Shown: piece by piece, positions 30,801 through 44,500 of the stretch
Layout: each line of letters begins with the position of its first letter
How positions within the stretch are numbered: position 1 is the first letter of the stretch
Assembly (NCBI GenBank): GCA_025345505.1
Contig: JANVCC010000030.1
Location: 15,173,680 to 15,237,679 of the forward strand
From: Todiramphus chloris collaris
Taxonomy: Eukaryota; Chordata; Aves; Coraciiformes; Alcedinidae
Direction of reading: 5' to 3'
Length of the DNA stretch: 64,000 bases
Program-made: the position numbers and the translations under genes
Notes under the pieces: generated by a model
The model's input: the letters and a program-made list of their open reading frames with translations, nothing else
What the model was told of the DNA's origin: nothing
The model's database searches: none

Positions 30801-33800
30801 ACAAGGAAGTGACAGGGAGATTCAAATTAGAATGCTGGTGAAACAAAACAAAAGAAAATCCTCTTCAGCTCTCCTTGCTTGAGGCCAGCAGGGAAAAAAG
30901 ATGTGCAAAGGATGAGAGGTGTCAGAGCACAGCGTGGCGCTGCACCAGCACAGAGATGGGTTCTGGCCAAGTGATCTTTTCTTCTACCCAAGTGAAATTC
31001 CCTTTTCAGCATTTCACCACCTTCTCTAGTGGAGCAATGCCCATGTCCACACTGCCATTTGGCACACAGCCTGCGAGCCAGTGCGCTCACTGTATGGCCA
31101 CATCAACGTGCTCTGTAAGGTGCTGCCAGCCACACTGGTGCTTGGAGGGTTTCCCTCACTGCTCTCTGCTGCAGAACACTAGAAGAAGTAAAGCACACCC
31201 CAAATATTTCCCCCACCACTACATATAAGGCTGGATGGTTTTGAGTCCACATACAGGCATATGAAAGCATCAAGAGATGGAGAGGGGAGAGGGCAACTTT
31301 TTAAGCTTCCCACGGAGAAAATCATGTATCTCTTACTGTACTTTGCCCACTGTGATGAATGACCCTAATGAGACCCAATCATGCATTTAGCTGTTAAGAA
31401 GGGGTCAGAGGTACAGCAGATCAGCGTGAAGCACAGCACACAAATACCGACAGAAGAAGTCTGAAACTAGGATGAGTGACCTGCCTGTAAATCACGTTGC
31501 CATGAAGAAAGATGGAGGCATTGTGATGATGGTTCAGACTGGCATTAGACTTGTAAGATTATTTCTTGCTTTGCGTTTTAGGCACAGGTTTAAGGCAGAC
31601 CCCATTTTTCTGGTCCCTCAGGTCCATATCTGCTTAGGCAGGTTAAACATATAATGTGCTACTAATACAGAATAGAAAAAAATGTAAGAGTGCCAGTGAC
31701 TTGGACTTACAGACACCACACTGACCCAAGAGACCAGTGTGTTAGGAGCCAGCCAGCCACATCCACGGGCTCAGTTAGGACAGAGCTGAGAGCAGTGTCC
31801 ATGGCTGCAGTCAGCACCAAGCACGATGCCAGCCCACAGCAGCATAGCTGTGGTACACATGATGCCAGCACTCATGCTGGCAAGGCCTAGGAGCTCTTCC
31901 AGCAGGACTTGGTCACGTCAGCTCACCACCAACAAGGCCAGTGTGCAGCTCCCAACATAAATCCAGGTGTTACAACTCCAGCATTTGCCAGCATAACTTC
32001 TAGTTTAACATGCATAATAAACCACAACAATTAACTGCACCTCTAAGCATCAGCAGACAGAGTTTCCAGTGCAGAACCTCTCCTATTAACTCTCCCATCC
32101 AACTTGTAAGGCAAAAAGCTGTCACTGGGATTGCTGAGAAAATGGAGACAGTTCACTTGGATTGAGTTTGCAAGCAGAGGAGAAAGCAGGCTTAGCCATG
32201 GGAATGGGCCTGGACCAGATCTGAGCTGATGGAGTAAGCAGGCCCTTGCTTTTGAGATTCACAGTCATTACAGGATAGCAGTACAACTGAGTCAAACATG
32301 AACCCTCTTCTTGTGCTTATGTCCCTGATCCAGGATGCTTCCCACAGGAAAACCCATTCTTTCCAGTTCAACACACACACTTTGCCCAAAATCCTTCTTT
32401 GCCAAGTTTCAGCCCAAAGCTGCAATTTGATAGGCAAGTTAATAACTTGAGGAGGTGTCATTTCAGAGCAAGGAGGATGACAAAGTCAAGCTCACTTTTT
32501 CCCACAGCCCTTCATGCTTGGTAAGCAGAACAAGCATCAGGAAAGGGAGGAGGATGCCATGCTGCAGCCCTTGGGAAATCCTGCTGCACGACTGGCCAGG
32601 CAGGCTGGATCAGCTCCCAGGCAGGCAGGGCAGATATTGTCAAGGAAAGAAAAGGTCTGATTAGTCCTGATTAGACCACTAATAATATCAAAACAGCATA
32701 TTGCTTTCATTGGCAGTCAAGCAGAAAATGATACCGTGCAAAAAGGAGAAGCCACAGCTGAAGTGGACTGGAATAATGTGGTGTCTGCAGGAACAACAGC
32801 TTTCAAGTACCCTTAATACTCCGGTGTTTCTCTTGCACATTGGGAGGTCTGTGAGGTACAAGCTATCAACTCCTACTCACCACCCCATGGGAACCATCCC
32901 ACACTCCTGCCTTTGCATTGCTGGTAAATTGGCAAGTGTCACCTCCACGCTAGAGCAAGCCCCTGGGAAACACAAGCCGGATGGTCCTCTCGCCCACTCT
33001 GATGCGCTGGAGGAAGGACATCCTCACTTTTTACCTCTGGGAGTCACTAAAGTGCACTTTCTTCAGTGCAAAAGGGGAACTTTTGTCTGGCGTTTAACCC
33101 CAATAATGAATTATGGCTCAAGGGTCTGACCTATAGGCTCTCAGCTTTTAAATCAAGATGTGCAGAGGACATCTCTTTGCTGCAACATAGAACCACAGCT
33201 TAGACTTTGCCAGACTTTGACGCCTTGGCTCTCCCACACTGACTCCATCACACCCCACCTGTCCCACAGACAGAGCCTGGGCTCTCTGGGGCAGGGAGGG
33301 TTTGGTAACGTGCCTGTGCACGGATTAACAAACTAAAGCACTGACCTTTTGTGACTCCTTACTGCTATGGCAGCAGCAGAAATAAATAAAAGCAGGAATA
33401 TCAGAGAATTGATTGAAGCAACTTGCTGGAACTCTCTAGAGTGTTACTAAATCAACTTCCCCCCGCCCCTACAGATCTTGTGCAAAACCCAGAGCACATG
33501 AGCGGAGGGAATGAGCATGTACATCAGGGCACATATGTAGCAGGTACCCTGAAGCTGGGGATAAAGGCTCTGTAAACCTTAAGGATGTTCCCAGGCTGCA
33601 GCTTCCTGAAAGCATTAGAGCTTTTAGCATCTAAACACACACGCGTGCTCACACACAGCAGCAGGCATGTTGCAACAGTATGCAAAGTGTGTAGAGTGCT
33701 TGTTCAGACCTACGTGCACTTATATATAATGCATATATCATAACAAGGGCAAACTGTATACCTGGAGTCAAAGCTAGGTGGAAAGGACCAGCTTAGAGGT

Positions 33801-36738
33801 CGTATGGTGGACCTCAGCTCCAGAGCTCAAAGAGCTGGAGAGCGTCCAAAGGTATTTTACCTTTCTCTCCTCTCTGTGATGAACCTCTCCTCCCCCATCA
33901 CCCTTACTCCCAAGAAAGGCTGAATGTAAATTGCCTGCCAATCCACAAGAATAACTGAAAACTGGGCTGCAGCAGGGTTTAGCACACTCACAAGCTCAGC
34001 TGCCCTTCAACGCAAAACTAGCACCAGCAGAGCTCAAGAAAGCAACTGGAAACACCCAGGTTGTGAGACTCAAACCTCAGCCTGCTCAGAGCTCTATTGA
34101 ACCCAAAGCCCCATGAAAGATGAAGGGCCTGGAATGGTGGAAGAAGGCTTGGTGCACAAGCAGTGTGAACCTGCCAGCCTCTGCAGGAAGGGGGCTTCAA
34201 AGGGTTAAGGGTAGGTGGCTGTGAGTGAGCAGGATGATGGAGGTGTCAAAATGCCTGAGCCCTTCCCTCCTCTGGGATGCTAAGACAGGATGGCTTTTGC
34301 TTCTTTCAGTAGTCCATGCAGAGAACAGATGTCTTTTCCACGCACAAAACAAATTATTACCTTGCTCTGAAGGAGACACTTCCTTCCCACACATCCATCT
34401 AGTTAATGTGCATTTACAGCTCCTCATGGAGGGTAAGACCCAGGACCCCCACCGCACCTTGGCTGCTCGGCACTTTGCTTCCTATGAGCAAGCAGCCCCT
34501 TTGCTGCTGGAGGGCAGCCCAGCAGAGCAGGGTCTCCTTGGAGGTGAAGAGCAGCAAACGGGGCCAGGATTCCAGTCGAGCTTACTACTGGCAGCACTTC
34601 AGCTGACTGTTCCAGAGAGAAAAAAAAAAATTTTAAAAACCCCAAAAAAAACAAACCAGGGGGCTGGGGAGTTAATGTCATGAAGTATCTGACAGCTGGA
34701 AAATGTGAGCAGCCATTGTTTGCAGCCCCCCTACAGCTCCTCCTGCCAAACAAGTCTGCTGAAAGCAGCAGTAATAAAGCATGAAAGCCAAGACTGGAAA
34801 TACTGACTCCCCTCTCTGCCCTGCTACTCCCACCAAGGGAACAGGACAGCTCTGAGGTCACACTGCCCCAGCTCGTGGGCCCGTGGCGTCCCCCGGACCC
34901 TGTCCCCTGCCCTCATCCCCCCTTGGCAGCAGCTCCGGGCTTTGTGCCGAGAGGCTTGGGGAGGCCACGGCAGGAGCTCTCTCATCTTTCACCCGCTCAG
35001 CACAGCTGTGCTCCGTCTCCCACACAGCCCTGATGTTGCTGCTGTCACCATGGGGGTGACCAAACTGCTTTGAGCGTGGCTTCTGTCCCCACTGAGCTGC
35101 CACAAGGAGGGAAGGAGCAGGTCAGCTATGCTCCACATCATCAAAATCTCAGAAACATCTCTCCTGCCCCTTCTCCCAGCTCCACTGACGAGAGATGCTT
35201 GAGAGACCCTAGGAGCTGCTGGATACCACATGAAAAAAAACTGGTCATCTGCAGCCTGAGAAATGACCCTTACACTGCTTCAGTGTGCAGGAACATTTTA
35301 GCATCAGCTGCATGAAAAGAGAAACAAATCTAGAGCTTAAGATGCACACATTGTCTTCCACCAGCCTGCAGTACTCAACAACTCTAGAAGTATCAACATC
35401 TTACTTATCCCTTATCCTTCAGGCTATCTTCCCTTCTGGTACCTGAGCTGAAACCTAGACTTCTGACTTGGTCTTTTTCACCTCATTGTGTCTCTGCGAC
35501 CTGGCAGCATCCTTTAGGAGTTTGGTGACCATCCTTCATAAGCAATCAGTGTCCTGGAGGGATAACACACACAGTGAGGTATCTCATTAGCTTATTTGTG
35601 TGGATCAGATCCTGTAAAACACTGAATGACACCAATACTCTTCAAACTTAGGAGATCTTTGCTCGGCACCTCATCACATGATAAAACTGCAATAGATCTA
35701 CAATAGCACGACACATACACGCTCCCAAGTACACTCAGTAGCAATAACTGAGATCCCAAAGATGCTCATTTTCTCACCACTTCCCCTGCTGAGTCCCACA
35801 CACTTCCACAATGAACAAGAGGATATGATCAAGGCAATTCACGTGGGTATAAACTATATTTTCCCTGGCATCTTACTCACTGGATATGCACTAACTCCAA
35901 AAAGAGCATCAGAGCACCTCATAGCAGCATGTTTCAAAGCCTCCTTCCAGGCCAGCTGCCTTCCTCTACCCTGCCTTCATCCAACTGGGAAACACACATT
36001 TAATTATATTCATTTATGTTCAGGTCTACTGAAAAATAAGTGGATTAACAGCTGGTCTGGAAAAAGAATTAAGCTCTATTGCACTGTAGCGCAGCCTGCG
36101 TACGTACTTGGGCTGCGATGTAATGCAGGCAAGGGGAATTCTCCTCTGCAACAGGCACTGGGAATTTAATGTTGCAGCACAGCCAGCTCTACTACCTGTG
36201 ATGCATTTGGCAGATGGCAGAGACCTGCAGCCTCATCTGTCTACCTTTGATCTTACGTTCCAGTCCTTCCTTCCAAGTCTAAACAGCCACTGAACCACTG
36301 CAGAGGCTCAGTGCCTTTCTGATGATGGGTCTAAACTGCTCTCTGAACTCGCAAGTGTAGAGGTTGCACACATTCATCTCCAAGCAGCAAAGGAGCACAG
36401 CCAGTCACTCATACCCTCACTCACTTCACTGTCACCCAAGACCCACATAAGGATATTCCGCTTGAACACGGCCTTTCCGTTGCAGCAGTTAATGCTATAA
36501 ACGAGCTGGCTGGGAGCTGACTACCAAGCCTGAAAGTCAACACCTTCCTATTGCACTTCCCACTGTAGAGCATAGCCAGGCCACCACTGCTCAGCCTTCA
36601 GCTTCCCAGCAGAGGACCCTTCTGTACATGGTGAGCAGACCAAGACTATGGAAGCCTTTCCTAACTCTAGACCCCAAAGTCCACTAGTGCTGGGTAGTAA
36701 AATGCTACCAAAAAAACCCAAAACAAAACAAAACACCG

Positions 36739-36755
36739 CACACACACACACACAC
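36739..36755 (+). repeat. (CA)n microsatellite
   Basis: About eight CA units, preceded by AAAAC-type imperfect repeats. Confidence 0.9.
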
Positions 36756-39700
36756 CAAAACCAACCAAACACAACCAGCCAACAAAATTACAGCCAGACC
36801 AGTGAAGCACCAGGCTGTTCTTGCTGTCGGTGCAGAGACACCTGACTGTACATAACACACGCTAACCACAGAACTGAAAGCAGTGAGACTGCTCAGTCCA
36901 GACATCAGGGCAATGCAGCTTGGACAAAATAAGTACATTTCCAGGATGCTGGGCTGAAACAAGTTAAGTTCTGCCTGGAGCATCTCTCATCTGAGAGCAC
37001 AGCAGTATGCAAACACAAGCATGTTGTTTCCAGAGCCATGCAGGTAACTCTGCATGTTGCTGTACAGCTCCATGCTGACTTGCTGGCCCAGATGCTGACT
37101 ACCACAGGACACCTACTTTGCACGTGCTCAAAGCAAGCAGGGGGATAGCAAGAAAGAAACCTCCAGGACTTGTTAAGCCCAATGCTTTTCCTTCCAATCT
37201 ATACCATACCAAGCTGCTGGCTCTCAGAGTTGGCTCTGTGTGGGAAAGAATAGAAGGGACAGGAGAAAGAAAATACTGTAACTGCTTTTGCAGTGAAAAA
37301 GTTCAGCAGCATTTGACAGACCGTTAAGACCTGCATAAACTCAATTCGCTCCAGGCTTCCTCTGAGCTTTCCCCCTCCCAGCTTTGCTCGCCACCCTTCC
37401 CTAGCACAGCCAGAATGCAGAGCTGGCATGCTTTTTCCTTTAATTAAGCAACAGCAATTAGGCAACACATTTTTAAGCGGTTCTCTCACAGCCAAGCTTG
37501 CTGTTGCTTGGGAAAAGTCTGGCTTCAGCATTAAACCAGCAACTGTGTTCAAAGTGCCAAATCACTGGGTCAGAAAGAGGGAGCCTGATATGTAAACAGC
37601 CTTGTCACTAATTACCCCATGCCTTTGAGTGAATTGTGGTGGCTTCGCTCCACTAGAGCCTGGACTTCCTCAGGGGCAGGGTGAGCAGGTAGGGATGCTG
37701 CAAGAAGCAGGGGTTTGTCTGACGGTTGAACCAGAGCCCAGGAGACATAACAGGAACAGCCTCACTGAACGGTTTGTGTTGTACAAACCCAGGCACCACA
37801 AGCCCGTTACCTGCAGCAGTCCCTTTCAGCATGGGCTTGGAGGATTTACTCATCTGTCCCACAGGCTCTGGGCTGACATTTATTACAGCAGATTGCATAG
37901 GAGACAGGCTGGTTTTCCCTAGGTTTTTGGAGCTGAATTCAGAGATTGCTGGCCCCTTCTCAGAAACTCCTCAGGAGGGACCTTTCAGATCAGGGGGAAG
38001 GGGAAGTCTCCATCACACCAGCACAGAATTGCACCCAGCTATCCTCCTCGCTCCAGTGGGAACCAGGGATTTCACATGATACACGTGGTGCTGCAAACAC
38101 GTTCCAAAACCACTCAGAAAAATGCTGAGCGACTCTCACACAGACGGTGTTCAGCAGCTGCAAAGCAAGCAATGCCCGGAGGCCAGCATCCAGGCGCCAC
38201 AGCTCCGTCTGGGATCCACTGGGAAGCAGCCGCGTGCAACAGCCACAGCGGCACAGATCCCCAGCTGCTCTGTGCCTCCTCTCCCAGCCTTTGGCTTTCT
38301 CTAGGATGTAAGGGCAAGGTCATCTAAGCAGAGTGTTCAGGGAAGCCGCAAACAAAACTTTAAAAGCATTCCTATTGTTTTGGGAGGTTTTCTTTTTTTT
38401 AAAGTATTGACTGTTCCTCCTCTGCTTCAATAAGTGTGAAGGTTGCCAAGGACACTCAGTAAATCTCACGTACATGCTCCACTTCTCTCAGCTGAATATT
38501 TAGAAATTTCTGAAGCGCTGAACCTCTTCAAGCCATTCAGGCTCTGCTTTCATCTGTAATATCTGTAGTGCTTCTGAGCTTTTCCTGCAGCTATCCTAAA
38601 TTAGCAAGGATCGGAAACTAGGCTTCATCTTCACCCTGCAGGTCAATCACATCATTTTGCTTCAACATGACAAACAGGCCTGAGGAAAACAAACATATGG
38701 AGTTTCCCAAAGAAAGCTAAATGAAGAACCCTGTCCCAAAGGGAAGCAAAAGCCCTAAGCTAAGAATGATGATTTAAAATAGTTACTCCTATCTGGCTAG
38801 ATAGTGGTAGCATGTGCAAATCCTGGGTGATAGCAAGATACCCCAAGCTATGTGGGTTTTCCCTGCATTTCCAAGGGGGGGGTAAAACATTCCCTGCTAT
38901 TTTAGGAGAATGCCACCATGAAAATTTTTCATTATAATTTAAATGCAGTTTTGCAGATCTGAGGGGAGTGTGACAGCCCCAGAACAACCCCAAGCGACTT
39001 CTCCCCAATCCAGCTGACAACACCCATGTTATGCTGAGAGCACAGCTGCCACAACAGGAATCCCACCCTGGGGAATGGGGAGAGCTTTACAGCCTGAAAT
39101 TGCTGGAAACACCAAACAGCAAATTCCAGATTAAATGCCACCTCACTGGATAGCCCTGGTTCCACCAAAGTAGGCAACAGCACACACTGCATGTCCTGCG
39201 CTCCATAGGTTGCCCCATCTGGTACCACCCTTTGGGTTCTTGGGTTCAGTGCCCACAAAGGCAACGGGCACTGGGTGCATGGAGAACCTGCCTTAGCTTT
39301 GAGATAATGGGATGCAGACTCTCAGCTATCCAGGGATGAGTGGGATATTCCCTACCATGTCATTTCAAGCACCCAGTGCCAGCCAGGTGAGGGCAAAGCC
39401 ACATCACCAGCTATGAAAACAGCTAGTTCTGCCCTTGCCACTTGTACTGCCCAACAGGCTGTCACACTCCAAGGGAGATGTCAAAAGATCAAGTGAAGAG
39501 AAAAACACAGTCATCAGCAGTTCTCAGTTACGAGAATGAAGGACAAAGCACACCAAAACGAGTGGCAGTGGTCTGAAGGGACTGCACAGGGCTGGAAAGT
39601 TGAGCTTGTTTTCTCCTGCCAAGGCAGAAGAAAACCCATCATCCCTTGGTAGTATCCAAAAAGAAGTCTCTTCTTCTAACCATCTCCATTTCCATCTACA

Positions 39701-40270
39701 CATGAGCAGTGGGGAGAAGTGGCTGTGTGTCACCAATCATGGCCCATAACCAGCACTCACTCCCATGCTCCAGACCCTGCCCAGAGACTAGGATAACAAT
39801 CCTCACAAGCATTGCTCAGGCAGATACGAAATTACGCTCCAGGTAAAAGTGGACTATGAATTGAAATTATATATGTTTGTAAGCTGTGTTTTCTTGGCAG
39901 TCAAAAAACCCCAAATATAAAGAAGCATCATGAATGCTTCTCCAGGGACCTTCCCTTTCTAGCCAATCTTTAACTCTCAAAATAACATCTTCCCTCTAAT
40001 CCATGTACTGCTTCATTGCCTTCAATAGCACTTTTCCCCAAATCTGCACTCCCTCTCCTGCCTGAAGCGCTAATTTCCATTACCTCAAGAGGTATCAAAT
40101 TCCAAAGCTTTGCTGCAGCTTCAGGTTTTCACACTCTGGTTACAGACACCTCATTAGCCTCCCCACATCTGGTCCAGACTACAAGGTGTTTGTTCTGGGA
40201 CACGCCAGAATCAATCAACACGACTGTCTGATTACGTACAGGCTCCAAAATGTCTCATGTATGAAGGAAC

Positions 40271-40292
40271 AAATAAATAAATAAATAAATAA
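40271..40292 (+). repeat. (AAAT)n microsatellite
   Basis: Five AAAT/AATA units in intron 1. Confidence 0.93.
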
Positions 40293-40823
40293 GCAGAAAT
40301 TAAGCAGATGGCCTGCGGCGCACTGAGCTTTGCAATTTTTCTCCTGGAAAACTTCTGGTAACCCCAGTTCCAAAAATAATACTAGGAATAGCCCTCCATG
40401 TGGGAAGGAAGCATTTTCTAAAAGCCTTTGACCTCTGTGTTGCAGAGGAGGGGACTGACACATTACATAGAAAGCATTGCTGAATGGGGTTGCTTTCTGA
40501 CATCACAGAGCAAAACCGAAGTGGGTATTTAGATGTTGCTCTCCAGCTCCTGACAGAAACTTGCTGTGTTGGGTTTTTTTTTCCCCAGGATCTTTTTTCA
40601 ATGAACAAAGTAGGAATATATCAGGACAACTCTTCCATAATCCCTACTATCACCTCTCCCCTAAATGACTGCTCATTTCCTACTAACAGTTCTTTCCAAC
40701 AGTTCTCACACAGGATTTTATGCAGGTTTGTAGCTTTTCTATTATTTAAGTATTATGAGACTTTCCAAATATAATTAATTTATCTTTTGTTGGTTTACAT
40801 CCAAGGGATAAATCCAGGCAGTC

Positions 40824-40850
40824 GACACTCCAGAGTGACCTTGGAGTGTC
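40824..40850. repeat. Short inverted repeat
   Basis: The 9-bp arms GACACTCCA (40824-40832) and TGGAGTGTC (40842-40850) are perfect reverse complements around a 9-base loop. It is small enough to be chance. Confidence 0.6.
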
Positions 40851-41474
40851 CATAGGCTGAATGTCACACACATGTACCCTCCTTCCATCTATGTTTCACT
40901 GTAAGCCAGAATTTACAAGAAAAACACCTCCTGCAGGCACCCTCTTCCTCTCCATGACTTGTCACCACTTTCAGAGACCATCTGTGGAGGACACCCATTC
41001 TTGTCCACCTCCTCCCCAAATCTTTACCTAGTCAGTGTGAAGGGCCCTTTTCATCTAATCCTTCTTCATAAGGAGGATTCCTCACTTTGGAAGCAACATC
41101 TTCACGTTATCACTGGTCCCTTCTCCCCATGCTCCACCAGCAGCAGAGCCAAGTCCTCAGATGCAGGAGTACATTGCACAGCTCACGTCCTCTTCTGGAA
41201 CTGCCTGTCTGTAGAGGCCACAAGCTGACAGCACTTGTTTGGATTCCTTTCTTGGATGAAACCTTCCTTGAAGCACTGGATTTTCTCCACTTCCCTTCTG
41301 TAACATGAAGCAATACTTTTTCCCCTATAAAAACTGAAATTAGGAGCACACAACCTTAATTTCAAGGTATTTATAATTTTTGGCCCACGCAGTCTCAGCA
41401 TTACCCTGCCAAGCAGTACTTGCTGCTTGGAAGGCTGACAAAATGTGATCAGCCATAAACTTTAACTCCACTAC

Positions 41475-41574
41475 AGGAAAGGGGGAAAGGGAAAAAAATG
41501 GGAAAAGATAAAAAAAAAAGGGAAAAGAGGGGGAAAAAAAGGGAAAAGGGGGGGGGGAAGGGAAAAGGGAAAGG
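41475..41574 (+). repeat. 100-bp purine-only tract with many G runs
   Basis: From 41475 to 41574 all bases but two (T at 41499 and 41509) are A or G. There are about nine runs of three or more G, including one of nine. Such tracts can form triplex or G-quadruplex structures on the plus strand. In the P3H2 transcript this would be a long pyrimidine tract. Confidence 0.92.
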
Positions 41575-43493
41575 CCATGAAAATTCTATACTTTTTAACT
41601 AGAACTCTTTAACTCTGGTAAAACAAAATGCAAAGAGTAGGAAGGGTATATGTAAGGCTGTTCACAATCAATGCTATAAGGTGGTAGATGTATTAAGGGC
41701 AAATTGCATCCGACATCTATCACTTTTGCTCTTTTGCAATCGTGAAGGTTGGCAACCTTATGTGGAGTGACAGCACACTACAGACTGGTCTGCTATTGTC
41801 TATCAGCAGTTAATGGAAAGTATGAAACCAGGATGAGAAGGAAAAAGGTTATCAGCTCTCTTTTGTGTCAGAGATAACAGAGTGAAAGAAGGAGAGGTGG
41901 AAAAATACATCTCCAGTTTTCCAGAAAGAGCTCATCTAAGAGCTTTAGCACAAAGAAGCACGTGATGTTATCCATAGACATGATTATAATAGAGAGGCAT
42001 AGGTTGAGTTGCTTATTGATGTTTACATCTGAGAAGGGATATGGGAAAGCTACTCAGTCAGCTATTCGGTTTGGATAGTTGAAATTTGGCATAGCAACCT
42101 GACCTATATTAAGTTTTCATCCACTTGAGTGCTACTTGGAGGAGCTTCTTAACCACTGTTCTCATATCCTGTGCTTCCCATTTGTAAAAGAAGTTAATTT
42201 ACAAAGAATTTGAGTTACCTCAGAGGAGGAGAATGATGACAGACTTCCTCTGTCTGGATATTACAATTCATTAACCAGTGGATGGGAATTTACTTATAAG
42301 GGTGACCACAGGTAACTCGGTAAAACACTAAGCAGTTCATTGTTTCCATCACTAGTTGCAGCTTCGTGGTGCTGCGTAGCTGACTCGGACCACTTTCTGT
42401 GACCCTATCCCATTAACCAGCTCCCAGCAAGGCAGAAAGCTTCCCAAATGCCATCTGCTTCCAGAGCAATACCCTGCAGCTCTGCCTCTTATCTCTAGAC
42501 CTCGCCTTATGAATTCATCAGTGTTTTTCAACCGTACTGACAGGCAGCAGCACCCAGCATCTCACATGTCTTATGTGGCAGAGCACGTGCGGCTGTTGCA
42601 CTGCACACCACTAAGAACCATGAACTCTCTTTCCCTGGGAACGGGAGAATCCCACTACAATACTGAACAACAGGAAGTATTAAATCAACATCTCCTCTGG
42701 AAAAATACTGCAAGTCCCACCCACGAGACTCTTCTACTCTTGCTCTTTTGGCCCTAAATCCAACTTCCTCAGCAAATTAACCATCTCAAACAGGAAACGC
42801 TGCCTTTGTCCGTCCTATTGCCTCCCAAACATCTGCTCTTCTGCACACACTGTCAGCGTTCTCAAGTAGGCATCATTCCCCCTTGGTCTGTATCTGTGGC
42901 AGGCCCCCCAGTAGACATAGCCCTTTCCACAAGCACTGTCCTCCAGGAAAAAACAGCACGTTAGCCTTGCATAGCTTTAACTCAGCCTTGGACAGACAAA
43001 CACAGAGGATACACCTGCACAGCAATCATCTGGTTTCTGCAGCAACCTAAGTGCTAGAATAACTCGAAGAATGTGGGCTGCTCTTGCAAACAGCGTATCT
43101 CACAGTGACATCAATCTTAGCAGTCCCACTGCAGGGCATGAGCAGCAAGAAACAAGCTGAACAGTCCAGCAGACCTGGGGTTGGGGCAGGAGGGGAGAGG
43201 GAGATGAAATGGCTCTGTGAGGTCTGGTCCAGGAGGGAGGTCTGAAAGTAATGGGTTTTCTCAAACTAGAAATCAAAGAACTGAGAGGAGATGAAAACAG
43301 CCTCCAAATGTATATAAAGATGATATATAGGAAGAAAGGTGATGAGGAGCCAGAATCTATCCGTGGCCTTAGCTTGTAGTGTGCAAACATGTTTACCTAG
43401 GTATCAGGAAAAAAAGTATCCCAACCATTTTCTTTTGTGAATTCAGGAATTCTCCTTCTGATAAGTATCTGGCATGTACCCTATCCCACAGCA

Positions 43494-43554
43494 GGCAGAT
43501 GGACTAGGTCAGTTTTTTACGTGCCTCCCAACCCAACATTCGCACAAATCTATG
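43494..43554 (+). mobile_element. Old CR1 3'-end fragment
   Basis: GCAGATGGACTAGGTCAG, then CCTCCCAACCCAACATT and AATCTATGA resemble a strongly diverged CR1 3' end (GGACTAGATGATC...CCTTCCAACC...TTCTATGA). It is short and old, so only moderately certain. Confidence 0.55.
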
Positions 43555-43970
43555 ACTTTTTAGAATTAATTTCAATTTCTGAAAGATCTTGAGCACTTTC
43601 AGTTGAGAAAATTTCCCAGGACATAGGATTTGCCCTAGTTCTTAGTGAACCTTTGCAATTGCTAACTGCCCTTAATACTGAAAATAAGTATCCTATCTGT
43701 GCTCTGAACTTGCCCAGTTCTAGCTCCCAGCAGATCCTGTTGTGCTTTTGTCAGGTGGACCACAGAGCCTTCTCCTGGCATTTAGATTTCCCCACACCGC
43801 CCTGTGACACCTCCACCCCACCAACCTCCCCACCCTGCCTCATTCCCACAGACAAATACACATTATTAATACAGCATTATTAATAGTAAATCTAGATGTC
43901 AATCATCTGCATGAAAGGATGATTTAAATAGCATCGCCTACACAGTGATAACAATTCTTTTTTTTTTCCT

Positions 43971-44042
43971 TTCTCCTCTCCTCTCCTCTCCTCTCCTCTC
44001 CTCTCCTCTCCTCTCCTCTCCTCTCCTCTCCTCTCCTCTCTT
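43971..44042 (+). repeat. Pentanucleotide (CTCTC)n microsatellite
   Basis: About 14 uninterrupted CTCTC units (equivalent to GGAGA on the other strand), preceded by a T run. It is long and pure, so probably length-polymorphic. Confidence 0.95.
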
Positions 44043-44460
44043 CTTTCCCCTCCAATAACTTTTAGACTTCTGAAGGGTTGACTCAGTCACCAATAAATAA
44101 ATACATTAGCATGAGGGGCAGCAAGAGGAAAGAAGTGACAAATTCAGACCAAAGGCAAGGTGGCAAGATGGCAGAGCATCATTACACTCTGAAGGCGTGG
44201 TGGATGCAAAACCTTTATGAAAGCTCAAATTCAACCAGACTAATTGATAAAGGAAAAATCTAGTGGAGGCTCTCACAGGCAAGGACAACAACCTCAGATC
44301 TAGGCTGCCCCACAGCCACCAATTCCAGAGGCTGGGTGAGCATTTGAGACAAGTGTCACAACATCTTTGCTGTGCTGCCCTTTCTTGAGTGGCCGGTGCT
44401 GACCACTCTTTGGGACCTTTTTTCTAACTGGATACAGCTGCTCTTGCGTCAGTTGCCTAA

Positions 44461-44500
44461 AAACAAACAAACAAGAAAAAACAAAAACAAAAACAAACCT
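44461..44500 (+). repeat. A-rich (AAAC)n tract
   Basis: AAACAAACAAACAAG and AAAAACAAAAACAAAC imperfect repeats. Confidence 0.85.

Larger units (their letters stand above)
21976..43493 (-). other. P3H2 intron 1, middle part
   Basis: About 21.5 kb with no supported exon. It contains microsatellites (27775, 36739, 40271), the purine tract at 41475 and a small inverted repeat. A TAAT-rich, repeat-free block at 23220-23920 could be regulatory. GC-richer patches near 28260-28400 and 34860-35000 are not long or CpG-dense enough to call islands. Confidence 0.75.

Noticed and set aside
34860..35000. GC-rich patch as a CpG island or P3H2 first exon
   Set aside because: Short, with few CpGs, and no frame encodes a signal peptide or the expected start of the P3H2 TPR domain.
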